Shown here: piece by piece, positions 54,501 to 63,639 of the stretch
How the letters are laid out: each line of letters begins with the position of its first letter
Numbering within the stretch: the stretch's first letter is position 1
Assembly: GCA_036563485.1 (NCBI GenBank)
Contig: DATCMI010000001.1
Coordinates: 62,001 to 126,000, forward strand
Direction of reading: 5' to 3'
Source: Sphingomicrobium sp.
Lineage (GTDB): Bacteria > Pseudomonadota > Alphaproteobacteria > Sphingomonadales > Sphingomonadaceae
DNA length: 64,000 bases
Translations under genes and position numbers: made by a program
The notes under the pieces: model-generated
What the model was told of the DNA's origin: nothing
Databases searched by the model: none
What the model saw: the letters and a program-made list of their open reading frames with translations, nothing else

Positions 54501-55385
54501 GTGACCGTTGCCCGAGCGTACATCAAGCTGCTCCTGAACAAGATCGGGTACGAAGTGAGGCCGCTCGCGTCACCCGCTTCGCTGGAGATCGTTCCGGAGG
54601 GAGCAGATCCGGTCACTTACGAATACCACGCGAAAAGGCGTGGCCTTGCGCTTTTCGACGTTTGGCTGCGCGACGTCCGCAGCTTCAATACTCTCGCTCT
54701 CCCATTGACGGTGCAATGCAATCCTTTCGTCAGAGCGCTCGCGGCGGCACTGCATGCGCAGGACGAAAAAGGCGCCCGCACTCAGTTGGAAGCTGTCCTT
54801 TCTGAGTTTTACGAAAAGGTGCAGCCAAGCTGCGCCTTGGACTTGCTCGGAGTTCGCATCGACCAGGCGCCGGGTCTGCGAAGCGTTCCGCCCCGCGGCA
54901 GCGTGCCCCCTTGGTACTCCGACACGACTGCCGAATATGAGGACGGCTGGCGGCACGGCGGAGCGCTGGAAGCGCTACAAAATGGTTTGATATGGGCTCC
55001 CGATATCGGCACTACTCACTTTGGCCCGGCTCGACCGGAAAAGATTAGCCTTGAGGCCAAACGCCTCATGAGCCTACTCCGTTCGGTAAGGCGCCGAGGT
55101 TTCATTCACCATCAACCGCGCGCGCCGCTCCAGGTGAATGCTCACCGGCGCGACGGCGAATACCGGTGGGTTATTACTGGTGGCGAGCACCGGCTTGCGC
55201 TTGCCAAGGTTCTCGGCGTGGAGCACGTGCTTGCCATGGTAACTCGCGTCATTCGCCGGGAGGACTCGGCGTATTGGCCAAACGTCGCGAACGGGCTGTA
55301 CACGCACGAAGGTGCTCTACGCGTGTTTGACCGCATATTTGACGGTGAGCCGGCGCCGATCTGCCAGCGATGGCTAAGCGGCTAG
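54501..55385 (+). CDS. unknown protein with ParB/Srx-like C-terminal domain
   Basis: 294 residues, no signal or membrane segment. The last 110 residues hold YRWVITGGEHRLALAKVLGVEHV, which is like the ParB/sulfiredoxin fold pattern (a strand, then GE[RH]R-x-A, then a short helix and another strand). The N-terminal 190 residues are unfamiliar, with YEYHAKRRGLALFDVWL early on. The GTG start has GAGGAA 9 bases upstream. It lies alone between two minus-strand polysaccharide genes. The function is unknown; it may be an enzyme acting on small molecules, or a nucleotide binder, not a partition protein. Confidence 0.6.
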   Translation: MTVARAYIKLLLNKIGYEVRPLASPASLEIVPEGADPVTYEYHAKRRGLALFDVWLRDVRSFNTLALPLTVQCNPFVRALAAALHAQDEKGARTQLEAVLSEFYEKVQPSCALDLLGVRIDQAPGLRSVPPRGSVPPWYSDTTAEYEDGWRHGGALEALQNGLIWAPDIGTTHFGPARPEKISLEAKRLMSLLRSVRRRGFIHHQPRAPLQVNAHRRDGEYRWVITGGEHRLALAKVLGVEHVLAMVTRVIRREDSAYWPNVANGLYTHEGALRVFDRIFDGEPAPICQRWLSG

Positions 55386-55425
55386 CAGGGAGTTGCAGCG
55401 CGTGCCGCTCCCCCGGACTATCGGA

Positions 55426-56400
55426 CTACACGTTTCGTCCAAAACGCTTCGCGAAACGCACCACCGAATCATTGCGCACGAGCCCGGTACTGCATGCAAG
55501 CGCGAGGTAGGCGCGCTTCTCTTTGATATTGTGTCTAAGCGCTTTCCTGGCCCAGGACCGCGCCCGCGGATACTCACCAAGTCCGGCGTACGCGAAGGCG
55601 ATCTGCCCCTGAATGCGTGCGAGCCCCCGAGGATGCTGGGAAAATCCGGGATGGCGATTCAGCACATAAAGCAGGCCGTCGATGATAACGCGCCACTGCT
55701 CAGTGTAGAATGAGTGAGAATGCCAGTAGATGCGCACGAGTGGCTCTGGCACACAACGAATGGGTGCAACGGCTGATGCGCGAAGCAGCCATTCGTAGTC
55801 TTCGGCGTAGCCGCCGGGGATCTCCTCATCAACCAACCCAATGCGATCCAAGATCAATTCGCGTCGCGACAGAACAGTGCACGGATTGACCTCCATGATC
55901 CGATCCTCGAGAAAATCGCCGTGATTCAGGGGCCGTCGGGGAGCGGGCCGCGTGCGATCGCGACCATTGAAGTGCACCAAAATTCCCGTGGCGACCACTG
56001 ACGCGCCCGGGTGCTGATCCATCAGACTCAGCTGTGCAGCCAACTTGCCGGGGAGCCACTCGTCGTCGTCATCGCAGAAGCCCATGATGGGATTGGACGC
56101 GGCTAGGATCCCGCTGTTGCGTGCACCGGCAAGCCCCGGCTTTCGCGTATTTTTGACGGCCTTCACGGTACGGCCGGCAGGCAGGTCTGACCGAAGCGGA
56201 ATTTCGTGCGGCTCCGACTGGTCGAATACGACCACGCATTCGATCGGCCCGTCATGATCTTGCGTCAGGATCGCCTCGACCGCACGCGCGAGCAGTTGTG
56301 GTCGGTCGCGGGTCGGAATCGTGACCGACACAGCATTGCTGGATTGCCGCTTTCGAGGAACGGTTCTCGCCAAAAGATCTTCTCGCATCAAGGTGATCAC
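55426..56400 (-). CDS. GT2 family glycosyltransferase
   Basis: 324 residues. GT-A motifs: VSVTIPTRDRPQLL at the start, GLAGARNSGILAA, then GFCDDDDEWLPGKL with the metal-binding DxD. A GGYAEDYEWLLRAS region marks the acceptor side. No membrane segment is seen, so it probably acts at the cytoplasmic face on the lipid-linked repeat unit. The start is GTG, or an ATG 4 codons later; neither has a clear ribosome site. Confidence 0.87.
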   Translation of the reverse strand: MITLMREDLLARTVPRKRQSSNAVSVTIPTRDRPQLLARAVEAILTQDHDGPIECVVVFDQSEPHEIPLRSDLPAGRTVKAVKNTRKPGLAGARNSGILAASNPIMGFCDDDDEWLPGKLAAQLSLMDQHPGASVVATGILVHFNGRDRTRPAPRRPLNHGDFLEDRIMEVNPCTVLSRRELILDRIGLVDEEIPGGYAEDYEWLLRASAVAPIRCVPEPLVRIYWHSHSFYTEQWRVIIDGLLYVLNRHPGFSQHPRGLARIQGQIAFAYAGLGEYPRARSWARKALRHNIKEKRAYLALACSTGLVRNDSVVRFAKRFGRNV

Positions 56401-56530
56401 GCGGCGAACACAACCGCATTAGCGGTATAGCAGCGCGGTGCGGGATCCTTCCAGCAGTAAGTGCTGAGGCAACCACCATCCCGGGAAGCTAACCTGATGG
56501 TAACGATTAGGGAGCGACAAGTGGGCTTCA

Positions 56531-57634
56531 ATGCGGAGCACACTGATGCGCCTTCAACTCGCACGTCCTCTCATTGCGGCTGCAAGTCTGCTTGCTGCAG
56601 TTGCGGTGTCAGCGTCGGCAACCGCCGCTCCCGTTTCACTGCGAGCCTTCGCCGCCGAGCAGATGCGCCTTGAAGCGATCGGCTATCGCATAGGGGTCGG
56701 AAGCGCGGCCATGTGCTCCGAACGTGAGATGTACACGGGTATGGTGGTGCACGACCTCAGCCAATATGATCTTTCGGTCAGGCCAGCGGTTGCGCACGCC
56801 TTTTCCCTTGGCGCTGGCGTGGGTGTCATCCAGATTGTCCCCGGAAGTGCCGCAAGCCGGTCCGGCCTGCGCATCGACGACGAGATATTGGCCGTCGATA
56901 GCCGGAGCGTTCTCAATGAAGCAGCGACGGTTCAACGGCAGAAGTCGTACGCACGGATCCAGCAGTTCAAGGCTCTCCTCAAGACCGCGCTGCTAGGTGG
57001 CCCGGCGGACCTTCTAGTGCGTCGCAGCGGCACCTTGCTCCGCGTGCAGCTGGCAGGGGAGCCCGGTTGCGGCGGCCAGCTCTCGCTGATTGATTCGCGG
57101 GAAGCCAACGGCTGGTCCGACGGAAGTAATGTGATCGTCACGACGGGCATGTCGCAGCTTGCCAAAAGTGATGATGAAATCGCGTTCGTGGTCGCGCATG
57201 AAATGGCCCACAATATCCTGGCCCATGCACGCTCCTCCTCGCCTCAGCTGTTCGGGCTGAGCCTCGGCGTTGGCAAAGTGCGAAAATCGGAATTAGACGC
57301 CGATCGTCTGGCCGTCACGCTGATGCGCCATGGCGGCTACAGGGCGGAGGCGGGTGTCAGCGTCCTGCAAGTTGCAAGTCGTCGATACTGGTGGGCGGTT
57401 TCGCTGGACCACCCCGGGTTTGGCAGGCGCATCCGGGAGGTGAATGCCGCGATCGCCGATATGCCGAGCTATGGCAGAGACCCGGTTAACGTCGCGCAGA
57501 GCGGGCGGCCGGTCACACCAGTCCTCGCCCTAAGCGCAGCTGCGGTGCAGGTTGCGGCAAGCGGCCTCGATGCCTCCCGCAACATTCAGATACTGGAAAG
57601 TCCGCCCGCGCGATTGCGCCGGCCTACATCATGA
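56531..57634 (+). CDS. secreted M48 metalloprotease with PDZ domain
   Basis: 367 residues. A signal peptide (about 6-33) precedes a PDZ-like domain (about 95-175, with IQIVPGSAASRSGLRIDDEIL) and then the M48 catalytic part with HEMAH at 223-227, and ELDADRLAV for the third ligand. It probably acts in the periplasm, with the PDZ domain binding the substrate or regulating. Two starts are possible: ATG 56531, or ATG 56546 with GGAG 9 bases upstream. It sits inside the polysaccharide locus. Confidence 0.85.
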   Translation: MRSTLMRLQLARPLIAAASLLAAVAVSASATAAPVSLRAFAAEQMRLEAIGYRIGVGSAAMCSEREMYTGMVVHDLSQYDLSVRPAVAHAFSLGAGVGVIQIVPGSAASRSGLRIDDEILAVDSRSVLNEAATVQRQKSYARIQQFKALLKTALLGGPADLLVRRSGTLLRVQLAGEPGCGGQLSLIDSREANGWSDGSNVIVTTGMSQLAKSDDEIAFVVAHEMAHNILAHARSSSPQLFGLSLGVGKVRKSELDADRLAVTLMRHGGYRAEAGVSVLQVASRRYWWAVSLDHPGFGRRIREVNAAIADMPSYGRDPVNVAQSGRPVTPVLALSAAAVQVAASGLDASRNIQILESPPARLRRPTS

Positions 57635-57656
57635 CGGGGACGATGAACTGCGGCTT

Positions 57657-57938
57657 TTAGGCCGGGCTGACATTCGATGGGCCGTCGTTGCCACCGCCGG
57701 CGAGGGCTGCGACGCCTCCCGCCGCAAGAAGCGCCGGCAGCAGGAATGGCAGGCCCAAAAAGCGCCTCTTCGCTGCAACGGTGGGAGAGGCGGGTTCAGT
57801 AACGACATCCTGCGGCACTGCGGCGGCCACTCGGTCGACTACGGGGAGCACCGGTCGGCAATCCTGAGGACGCACCTGCGCGAAAGCCGGGGTGGCGAGG
57901 AGCGCTAAACCAACGGCGAGCGAAATCGGCTTTCTCAT
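57657..57938 (-). CDS. small exported protein with C-terminal hydrophobic segment
   Basis: 93 residues, starting ATG after GGAGGA. A signal peptide (about 1-20, ending PAFAQ) and a second hydrophobic stretch near the end (LPFLLPALLAAGGVAALAG) make a secreted protein with a C-terminal anchor. It has two Cys/Pro-rich parts in between. No family is known. It is convergent with the protease gene, and lies downstream of the J-domain gene. Confidence 0.65.
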   Translation of the reverse strand: MRKPISLAVGLALLATPAFAQVRPQDCRPVLPVVDRVAAAVPQDVVTEPASPTVAAKRRFLGLPFLLPALLAAGGVAALAGGGNDGPSNVSPA

Positions 57939-58010
57939 AGTTCCTCCACTCGAATCAGCGTGTCGTAGTTCATTTTGTGTTAAATGCAAATCTGTCAGAT
58001 CGTTCCGTCA

Positions 58011-58874
58011 TTAGTCATTGTCCAGCTTTGGCACGGTGGTGAGCTCTTGGCCTTTCCACGCCGGCAGCGGAACCCCGGGCTGGACTGTGTCCGTCGCGGT
58101 CACGTCTGAAAGCAATGCCTGAAACGCTCGATTCCGAAGATATCGAAGCCCCTCGTCGCTTCTGTCTCCAGGCTGCGAGAGGGCGGCCGCATGTCGTGCG
58201 TGGGCTAGCTCGTCGTTGAAGTAGATTGGCATGGAATGAACGTCGCCCGGTCCCTTGCGCCAAAAAAGGAACGCGTAATCAAATATGATGCATAGCTTCG
58301 CTGCTTCGAGACTAGCTTTGGCGCGAGCGGCCTGGAAACAGTGCTGGCTCCGCGTGACGGCAGATTGGGTCGAAAGCACTCTCGCGGCCCGCGCCTCGCT
58401 TTGTATCAGCGCTTCCGCCGGCGCGACAAACACGGGACCGTCGCCCGGCGCATGAACTGCTGACCAGAGCGGTCCGGCCAAGGTTTCTGAGGGCGCATCC
58501 GGGCTTTCGACCCAGAAATGACCTGCAAGCGCGATCGCGATTAGCCCCGTCGCCGCGGTCATTGCGACGGCAAGCGCCGAACGGCCACGCCGACGCGGCG
58601 GGAGCGCTCGTCCCGGCGACGGTGAACTAACCAAGCGGAGCACCGCGGCACGCGGAAGCCGCGCATCGTAGGCAGCCCGCTTCTGCGGGTCCCGCAGCAC
58701 TGCGTAGCCGCGGTTGAGCAGTGGCACGAGGTCGGGTTTCGAAGCCGCACCTCCGGCACGGGCGAGGTCCGGATGATGCTTCTTCACGAGGCGCAGGTAG
58801 GCTTCTCGGATCTGGTGCGCCGACGCCTTTTCCGCGACACCCAACAACTCATAGTAGGTCGGCTCGCCGGTCAT
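58011..58874 (-). CDS. membrane-anchored J-domain protein
   Basis: 287 residues. An N-terminal J domain (about 5-72) has the HPD motif at 34-36 and YYELLGVAEKASAHQIREAY. A membrane segment follows at about 99-120, and the rest (about 120-287) is an unknown, likely periplasmic, domain with three Cys. J domains recruit DnaK, and here in the cytoplasm next to the membrane. It lies upstream of the small exported gene and downstream of the sugar transferase, all on the minus strand. Confidence 0.8.
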   Translation of the reverse strand: MTGEPTYYELLGVAEKASAHQIREAYLRLVKKHHPDLARAGGAASKPDLVPLLNRGYAVLRDPQKRAAYDARLPRAAVLRLVSSPSPGRALPPRRRGRSALAVAMTAATGLIAIALAGHFWVESPDAPSETLAGPLWSAVHAPGDGPVFVAPAEALIQSEARAARVLSTQSAVTRSQHCFQAARAKASLEAAKLCIIFDYAFLFWRKGPGDVHSMPIYFNDELAHARHAAALSQPGDRSDEGLRYLRNRAFQALLSDVTATDTVQPGVPLPAWKGQELTTVPKLDND

Positions 58875-58981
58875 CAAATTACGGCTCGCGCGGACGGAAA
58901 CGCCCCGCGACTGCAGCTGCCGCGCTTGGATCGAATCCCTGCAGGCCGAGTTGCCTCATCTAACTTGGCTCATTGGCACCG

Positions 58982-60367
58982 TCAGAATGCGTTCGGGTGA
59001 ATAAGAACCCTGAACGTCACGAAAATGATCTTCAAGTCGCGCCAAATGCTCCAGCCGACGACATATTCAAGGTCCGATTTCAGCCTCGACGTGACATCGG
59101 TTCGGCGGGCGGTCGCTCCGCGGAAGCCGCGAACCTGGGCAAGGCCGGTGATCCCCGGCTTTATCGCATGTCGGTCAAAATAACCCGGGTCGATCTGCCA
59201 GAACAGCAGGTTCTCGGCGGTCGAGCCAAGAGCGTGCGGCCGCGGACCGACAATGCTCATGTGGCCCATGAGAACGTTGAACAGCTGCGGCAATTCGTCG
59301 ATGCTCGTCTTGCGGATGAATCGGCCAACTCGGGTCACCCGATCATCGTCGACGCTCGCCGACCGATCGCCTTGCGAGTCAGTGCACTCGACCTTCATGC
59401 TCCTGAATTTCAGGACGTAAAAAATCCGATTGTTCTGACCGAGCCTTCGCTGCCGGAAGAAAATCGATCCAGGCGACTCCACAGCAATCGCTACTGCAAC
59501 CGCAAGCATCAGCGGTCCAACAAGGATGAGCGCCGCAAGCGCACCAACGAGATCGAGCGCTCGTTTGAGCACGCGGTCGCGGAGGCTCAGTCGTCCTGAG
59601 TTAACCAGGAGTGTCAGGTCGCCCTGAAATCGGCCAACCGCCATGCCGCCCATCGCGCCGAGCTCCGGCATCGCAATCTCGACGTTCAGGTTTGTACCCC
59701 TGAGCGTGCTTATCCACGCTGCCCGCCGCTGCGGCGGGCAGAGGATGATCAGCCGGTCGCAGTTTGTGAGGAGACGCGCCAGCCTGTCCAGCATCATAGG
59801 ATTGTTGGACAGCGGCTGAATTCCGAGGTCGAGCGGATTGAGTACCAGTTCCCCGCGGTTCGCGTTGACGTGAATGCCGTCGGCGAGGACCAACTCGTTT
59901 GAAAAACGCCACTTGTACGCCTTGCATAGCGCCCGGCCCAGCGCGATGCGCCCGGTGACGGTGAGCGCCAGGGCGGTGATGGTACCGATGGCGAATAGGA
60001 GGCGGGAGAATTGCACACCAATTTTCAAGAAGAACAGCAATGCTAGAGCGACACCTGTGGCGCAGAGGAGCGCTTCGAGCGCTCTGCGCGCGCCTAAGGT
60101 CGGGCGCTTCAATGCTTCGATAGAATAGGCTCGGTTGTTCAGCGCGATGGGGATAAATGTCGGCAAGACAATCGCGAGTGTTCGCCACCCGTCGAGCCCG
60201 AAGATCGACCCAAGGCGGACGCGCTCGGCGAACTGAAAAGCGACGACGATGCAGAGGACGTCCAGCAGGAGCAGTGCGGAAAAGAGTGCAAGCCTCAGCT
60301 GGCCTTTTCCATGTGGGAACAGAGGCGCGGCTAAGCTTGACCGTTCCGCTTCCGTCTTCATGATCAT
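58982..60367 (-). CDS. polyprenyl-phosphate sugar-1-phosphate transferase
   Basis: 461 residues. An N-terminal membrane part (four or five hydrophobic segments, to about 170), a middle CoA-binding-like domain, and the C-terminal bacterial sugar transferase domain with a membrane helix (about 270-295), [21 protein letters not shown] and [25 protein letters not shown]. It starts the repeat unit by moving a sugar-1-phosphate, often glucose or galactose, to undecaprenyl phosphate. The ATG at 60367 has GAAGG upstream; one at 60361 or 60415 is possible. Confidence 0.92.
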   Translation of the reverse strand: [461 protein letters not shown]

Positions 60368-60528
60368 GAAGCCTTCGGCAGGTGAAGCACAGCCTTCAGC
60401 TTGAACCAGACTCATACCAGCCGTTAACTCATTGTTTCCACAAGCAGCTATACGCGCGTAGTTAACAAGGCAAGCACGGGCCTCATCAAGGTTGGCCGCA
60501 TGTCGCATTCTGGGACAGGAAACCGGTA

Positions 60529-60556
60529 CAAGCGCCACCCGCTGAGGTGGCGCTTG
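60529..60556. repeat. perfect 11-bp inverted repeat
   Basis: CAAGCGCCACC (60529-60539) and GGTGGCGCTTG (60546-60556) with a 6-base loop CGCTGA. It lies in the divergent space between the sugar transferase and the small secreted gene, without a T-tract, so it is more likely an operator or an RNA leader hairpin than a terminator. Confidence 0.7.
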
Positions 60557-60628
60557 ACTCTCGAGAGTTCCGGAACAACAGCTGCACAATCCAGTTTGTT
60601 TACCCGCAAATTAACCGGGAGAATGCTT

Positions 60629-60997
60629 ATGCTCGCCAGATGTGCAGCGGCGGTGGCGGCCTTGTCGATTGCCTCGGCAGCGGCAGCTCAGTGGAAACCC
60701 GGGATGGAGATCGTCGGGCAGCAGGTGCAGGTGCAGACCAACGGCATCCTGAACACAATAACCTTCGACGCGGGAGGTACGGCTCACATCAGCTCCCCGT
60801 CGGGAGCGACGGTGGTTGACGCGACTTGGACGGCGAACGCCGGCAAGCTTTGCCTGCAGACAGCCAGCACATTCGACTGCTATCCTTATCGCGCGCCGTT
60901 CACAGCCCGCGCGCCTGTGGACCTCATCAGCGATTGCGGAGTGAGGTCCACCTGGACTGTCATGACGACTGCGGTGGCGCCATTCGAGCGCGGCTAA
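60629..60997 (+). CDS. small secreted protein of unknown function
   Basis: 122 residues. The signal peptide (about 1-20) ends AAAAQW. The mature part is beta-rich with three Cys near the end and a Thr/Ala/Ser-rich start. No family is recognised. The ATG at 60629 has GGGAGA 8 bases upstream; the longer frame to 60500 covers a hairpin and is unlikely. Confidence 0.6.
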   Translation: MLARCAAAVAALSIASAAAAQWKPGMEIVGQQVQVQTNGILNTITFDAGGTAHISSPSGATVVDATWTANAGKLCLQTASTFDCYPYRAPFTARAPVDLISDCGVRSTWTVMTTAVAPFERG

Positions 60998-61285
60998 GCC
61001 GCATTTTGTCCTGAACAGGCCGGCGCATTTGTCGCAATAGACAACGAGTGGGCTCTTGTTTCTTTAACGCCGCAATCACTGCCGACTTGCGCTCGCAATT
61101 GGTGTAGGCGGGCTGATCCGCCTGCCTCTGGGTGGCCGCTGGCGCTCGCACCAGGCGCGGAACGAAGCCCTGAAGCCTCGGATGACGGTCCGCTCCCGTT
61201 CGACGTCGAGCAGTCGCTCTAGGAATTAACGTGCTGCTACACGATCAAGCGTCTAGTCTGGTCCATTCCGGGACCCTGAATTGCG
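60998..61285. other. intergenic stretch between convergent small secreted genes
   Basis: About 290 bases; no gene or clear terminator is seen. Confidence 0.4.
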
Positions 61286-61675
61286 CTACCGGCAGATGCT
61301 GTCGAAAAGCTTTTCCGCGACGCTTCCGGGATTGATCACCATTGGCCCAGTCTCTTTGTACCGGGCAAGGACACGACCGGTCGCGGCCATCTCCACCCTG
61401 AACTTTTCAACAAACGTTCGATCGTCGCAATTGATGGTCCAAAGCAGGCGCGCGTGCTTGGGCCCGCTGCCTGGCACGCGCGAATAATCGGCGCGAATCA
61501 GGGCACTGGTGCCGCCGTGCGAGCGGCGGGCGGATGCCGCGTTGTAGGAATATAGCCGTTCCTGCCCAGGGTCGCCGCAGCTCGCGAAATGCGTCCAGCT
61601 CGCAGCCACAGCTTCCGGGGAACCCGCGAGCAGCAGCCCTGCGAGCGCAAGCCGCGCCGCAAGAGCGGGGTTCAA
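61286..61675 (-). CDS. small secreted protein, surface-adhesin E-like
   Basis: 129 residues from a TTG start with GGAGG 6 bases upstream. The signal (about 1-22) ends EAVAAS, then a beta-rich mature part with YSYNAASARRS, RLLWTINCDDRTF and a final SICR. This pattern is like the small surface-adhesin E family of unknown job, but only loosely. The frame extends to 61978 without support. It stands alone, in the polysaccharide locus. Confidence 0.6.
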   Translation of the reverse strand: MNPALAARLALAGLLLAGSPEAVAASWTHFASCGDPGQERLYSYNAASARRSHGGTSALIRADYSRVPGSGPKHARLLWTINCDDRTFVEKFRVEMAATGRVLARYKETGPMVINPGSVAEKLFDSICR

Positions 61676-62131
61676 AACGGACCTCCGCCGGCTGGCCAGC
61701 CCGTGTTCCGAAGCATCATGTTGCTCCCACCCTGTTCGAGATGCCATCTTGCGTAAAGCGCCGCTTGGCACCAATCGGTCGCTCCGTCTACAGACGTCGG
61801 ACGGCAACGCGGCCGGTTCAACCAACGAGGACCTGCCGTCGCAGCTGATAGCGGCCAGTCGGACGCTAAGGGTTGCTCCGCGAACCGCGGCGCCAATTAC
61901 GATCCACGGGGCGCTTGGCTCCCATACTGAATTGCGCAGATCTTTGTTATTTGCGTGCAGACGCCACTCAACGCACATTCGCGGGAGCGTCCGCCATGAA
62001 CCACGGGGTTGCGCCCTTTGCCGGCCGGTAAGCTGTTCACCGTCGCTCCGCGGTGCTGCCGTTGACGATCTTGTACTGCGCAGCTGGCCCCCGACGAGGC
62101 CGCGCCGTTGAAAGCTTTTCTGACGCGGAGA
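61676..62131. other. gene-free stretch before galE end
   Basis: About 455 bases. Open frames here have poor composition and no good starts. No terminator is evident after galE. Confidence 0.4.
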
Positions 62132-63139
62132 CTAGCTTGCGGATCTTGATTCCCAGCGCAACGCGTCGCGCAAGATCGTGTCTAGGTCATCATATTGAGG
62201 GCGCCAATTCAGTTCGGACTGCGCGAGCGAGGGATCAGCAATCACTGCCGGCGGATCTCCAGCCCGAGCCGGGCATAAACGGACGTTCAATCGCGTCCCC
62301 CCTACTCTCTCCGCCGCCTCAATCACCTGCTTGACAGAGAATCCTCGCCCGTATCCGCAGTTTGCGACGATGCAATGCCCGCCAGCGAGTAACCGTTTCA
62401 GTGCGAGCACGTGAACGTCGGCAAGGTCCGATACGTGGATGTAGTCGCGTACCCCTGTGCCATCTGGCGTTGGAAACTCAGTGCCAAATATCTCCACGAC
62501 ATTCCTGCGGCCAACCACTTGTTCGACCACGGCTTTTATCAAATGAGTGGCACCTGCGGTGCGTTGCCCTGCGCGTCCCTGAGGGTCAGCGCCTGCCACA
62601 TTGAAGTATCGCAGAGCTGCAAACCGGAATGGAAATGCAGCGGCGACGTCACGAAGCATCCATTCGATAACGAGCTTGGAGGCACCATAGGGATTGATCG
62701 GATTGGGTATCGCCGCTTCGGTGATCGGCAATTCTTCCGGTATCCCGTAGATGGCTGCCGTCGACGAGAAGACGAAGTTGCACACTCCGGTGATGATCAT
62801 TGCTTCAAGAAGTGCGCGGGTGCTGCAAGAGTTGTTGCTGTAGTATTTGAGCGGGTTCGCCACCGATTCGGGTACGGTTAGAGACGCAGCAAAGTGCATG
62901 ACCGCGTCGAACGAACCGTCGCGGAGGAGCTTCACTACGAAGTCGAGGTCACCAACCTCTCCGAGGACAAATGCAGCTTTAACCGGAACTGCCGAGCGAA
63001 AGCCCGTAGAAAGATTATCCACTACCGTTACGCGATATCCGGCATCGCAGAGCGCAAGAACAACGTGGCTTCCAATGTAACCGGCACCACCGGTCACTAG
63101 GATATGCTCTTTCCCGTTCTTTCGCGAGATGTTCGCCAT
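62132..63139 (-). CDS. galE: UDP-glucose 4-epimerase
   Basis: 335 residues. The Rossmann NAD motif is GGAGYIGSH at about residues 17-25, the catalytic Ser/Thr is in FSSTAAIYG, and the YxxxK pair is in NPYGASKLVIE. It interconverts UDP-glucose and UDP-galactose to feed the polysaccharide. The ATG has GGGAG 10 bases upstream. Confidence 0.96.
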   Translation of the reverse strand: MANISRKNGKEHILVTGGAGYIGSHVVLALCDAGYRVTVVDNLSTGFRSAVPVKAAFVLGEVGDLDFVVKLLRDGSFDAVMHFAASLTVPESVANPLKYYSNNSCSTRALLEAMIITGVCNFVFSSTAAIYGIPEELPITEAAIPNPINPYGASKLVIEWMLRDVAAAFPFRFAALRYFNVAGADPQGRAGQRTAGATHLIKAVVEQVVGRRNVVEIFGTEFPTPDGTGVRDYIHVSDLADVHVLALKRLLAGGHCIVANCGYGRGFSVKQVIEAAERVGGTRLNVRLCPARAGDPPAVIADPSLAQSELNWRPQYDDLDTILRDALRWESRSAS

Positions 63140-63639
63140 GAATTCGCTACTCCCAGGTACGTGGCGGAGTCAATCTCGCGGTAAGCCGGCAAAAGCTAAT
63201 AAATGAGACTATCATATGGTCTTACCTACCCGCGTCGTAGGTATGGTTCTCTTGCGTTGCGGTCCGCAGCGATCTGGCGATCGCTTTGCAGGTTTTTATA
63301 GGGTCAATGAGGAGTTCGCTGCTTCACCATTTTCCGGCGCACGAATTCCCTCTTCTGCAGCGGACAATTCCCTGTTCGACAAAGCCCGCGTTCGCTGTTC
63401 TGCACTGTAACGAATTCAGCTAAAAACACTGAATTAGTTCGACTAATCAGCAGCTTGCGCGATAATTATAGTTGTCGGTCGGGCGCCACGCGCAGCCCCA
63501 AACGGCGCACTTGTCACCTTGCCGTCCCGTGAATCCGAAAGTTGTCACTTGCGAGCAGATCAGAGACGAACGCCTCGGCTGCCGACAATTGCCTCGTTGG
63601 TTCACACTGAACGAACGGCTGGTAGTCCCTTCGTTCAGC
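63140..63639. other. AT-richer intergenic region upstream of galE
   Basis: About 500 bases with no gene; AT-rich runs (for example near 63190-63220 and 63410-63475) suggest the promoter of galE. No RNA gene was recognised. Confidence 0.4.

Noticed and set aside
54283-54504. 73-codon frame before the ParB-like gene
   Set aside because: No ribosome site, unusual Ser/Arg-rich composition, and it ends inside the next start region.
61749-62111. 120-codon plus-strand frame between the small secreted gene and galE
   Set aside because: Poor composition, no good start and no similarity; likely chance.
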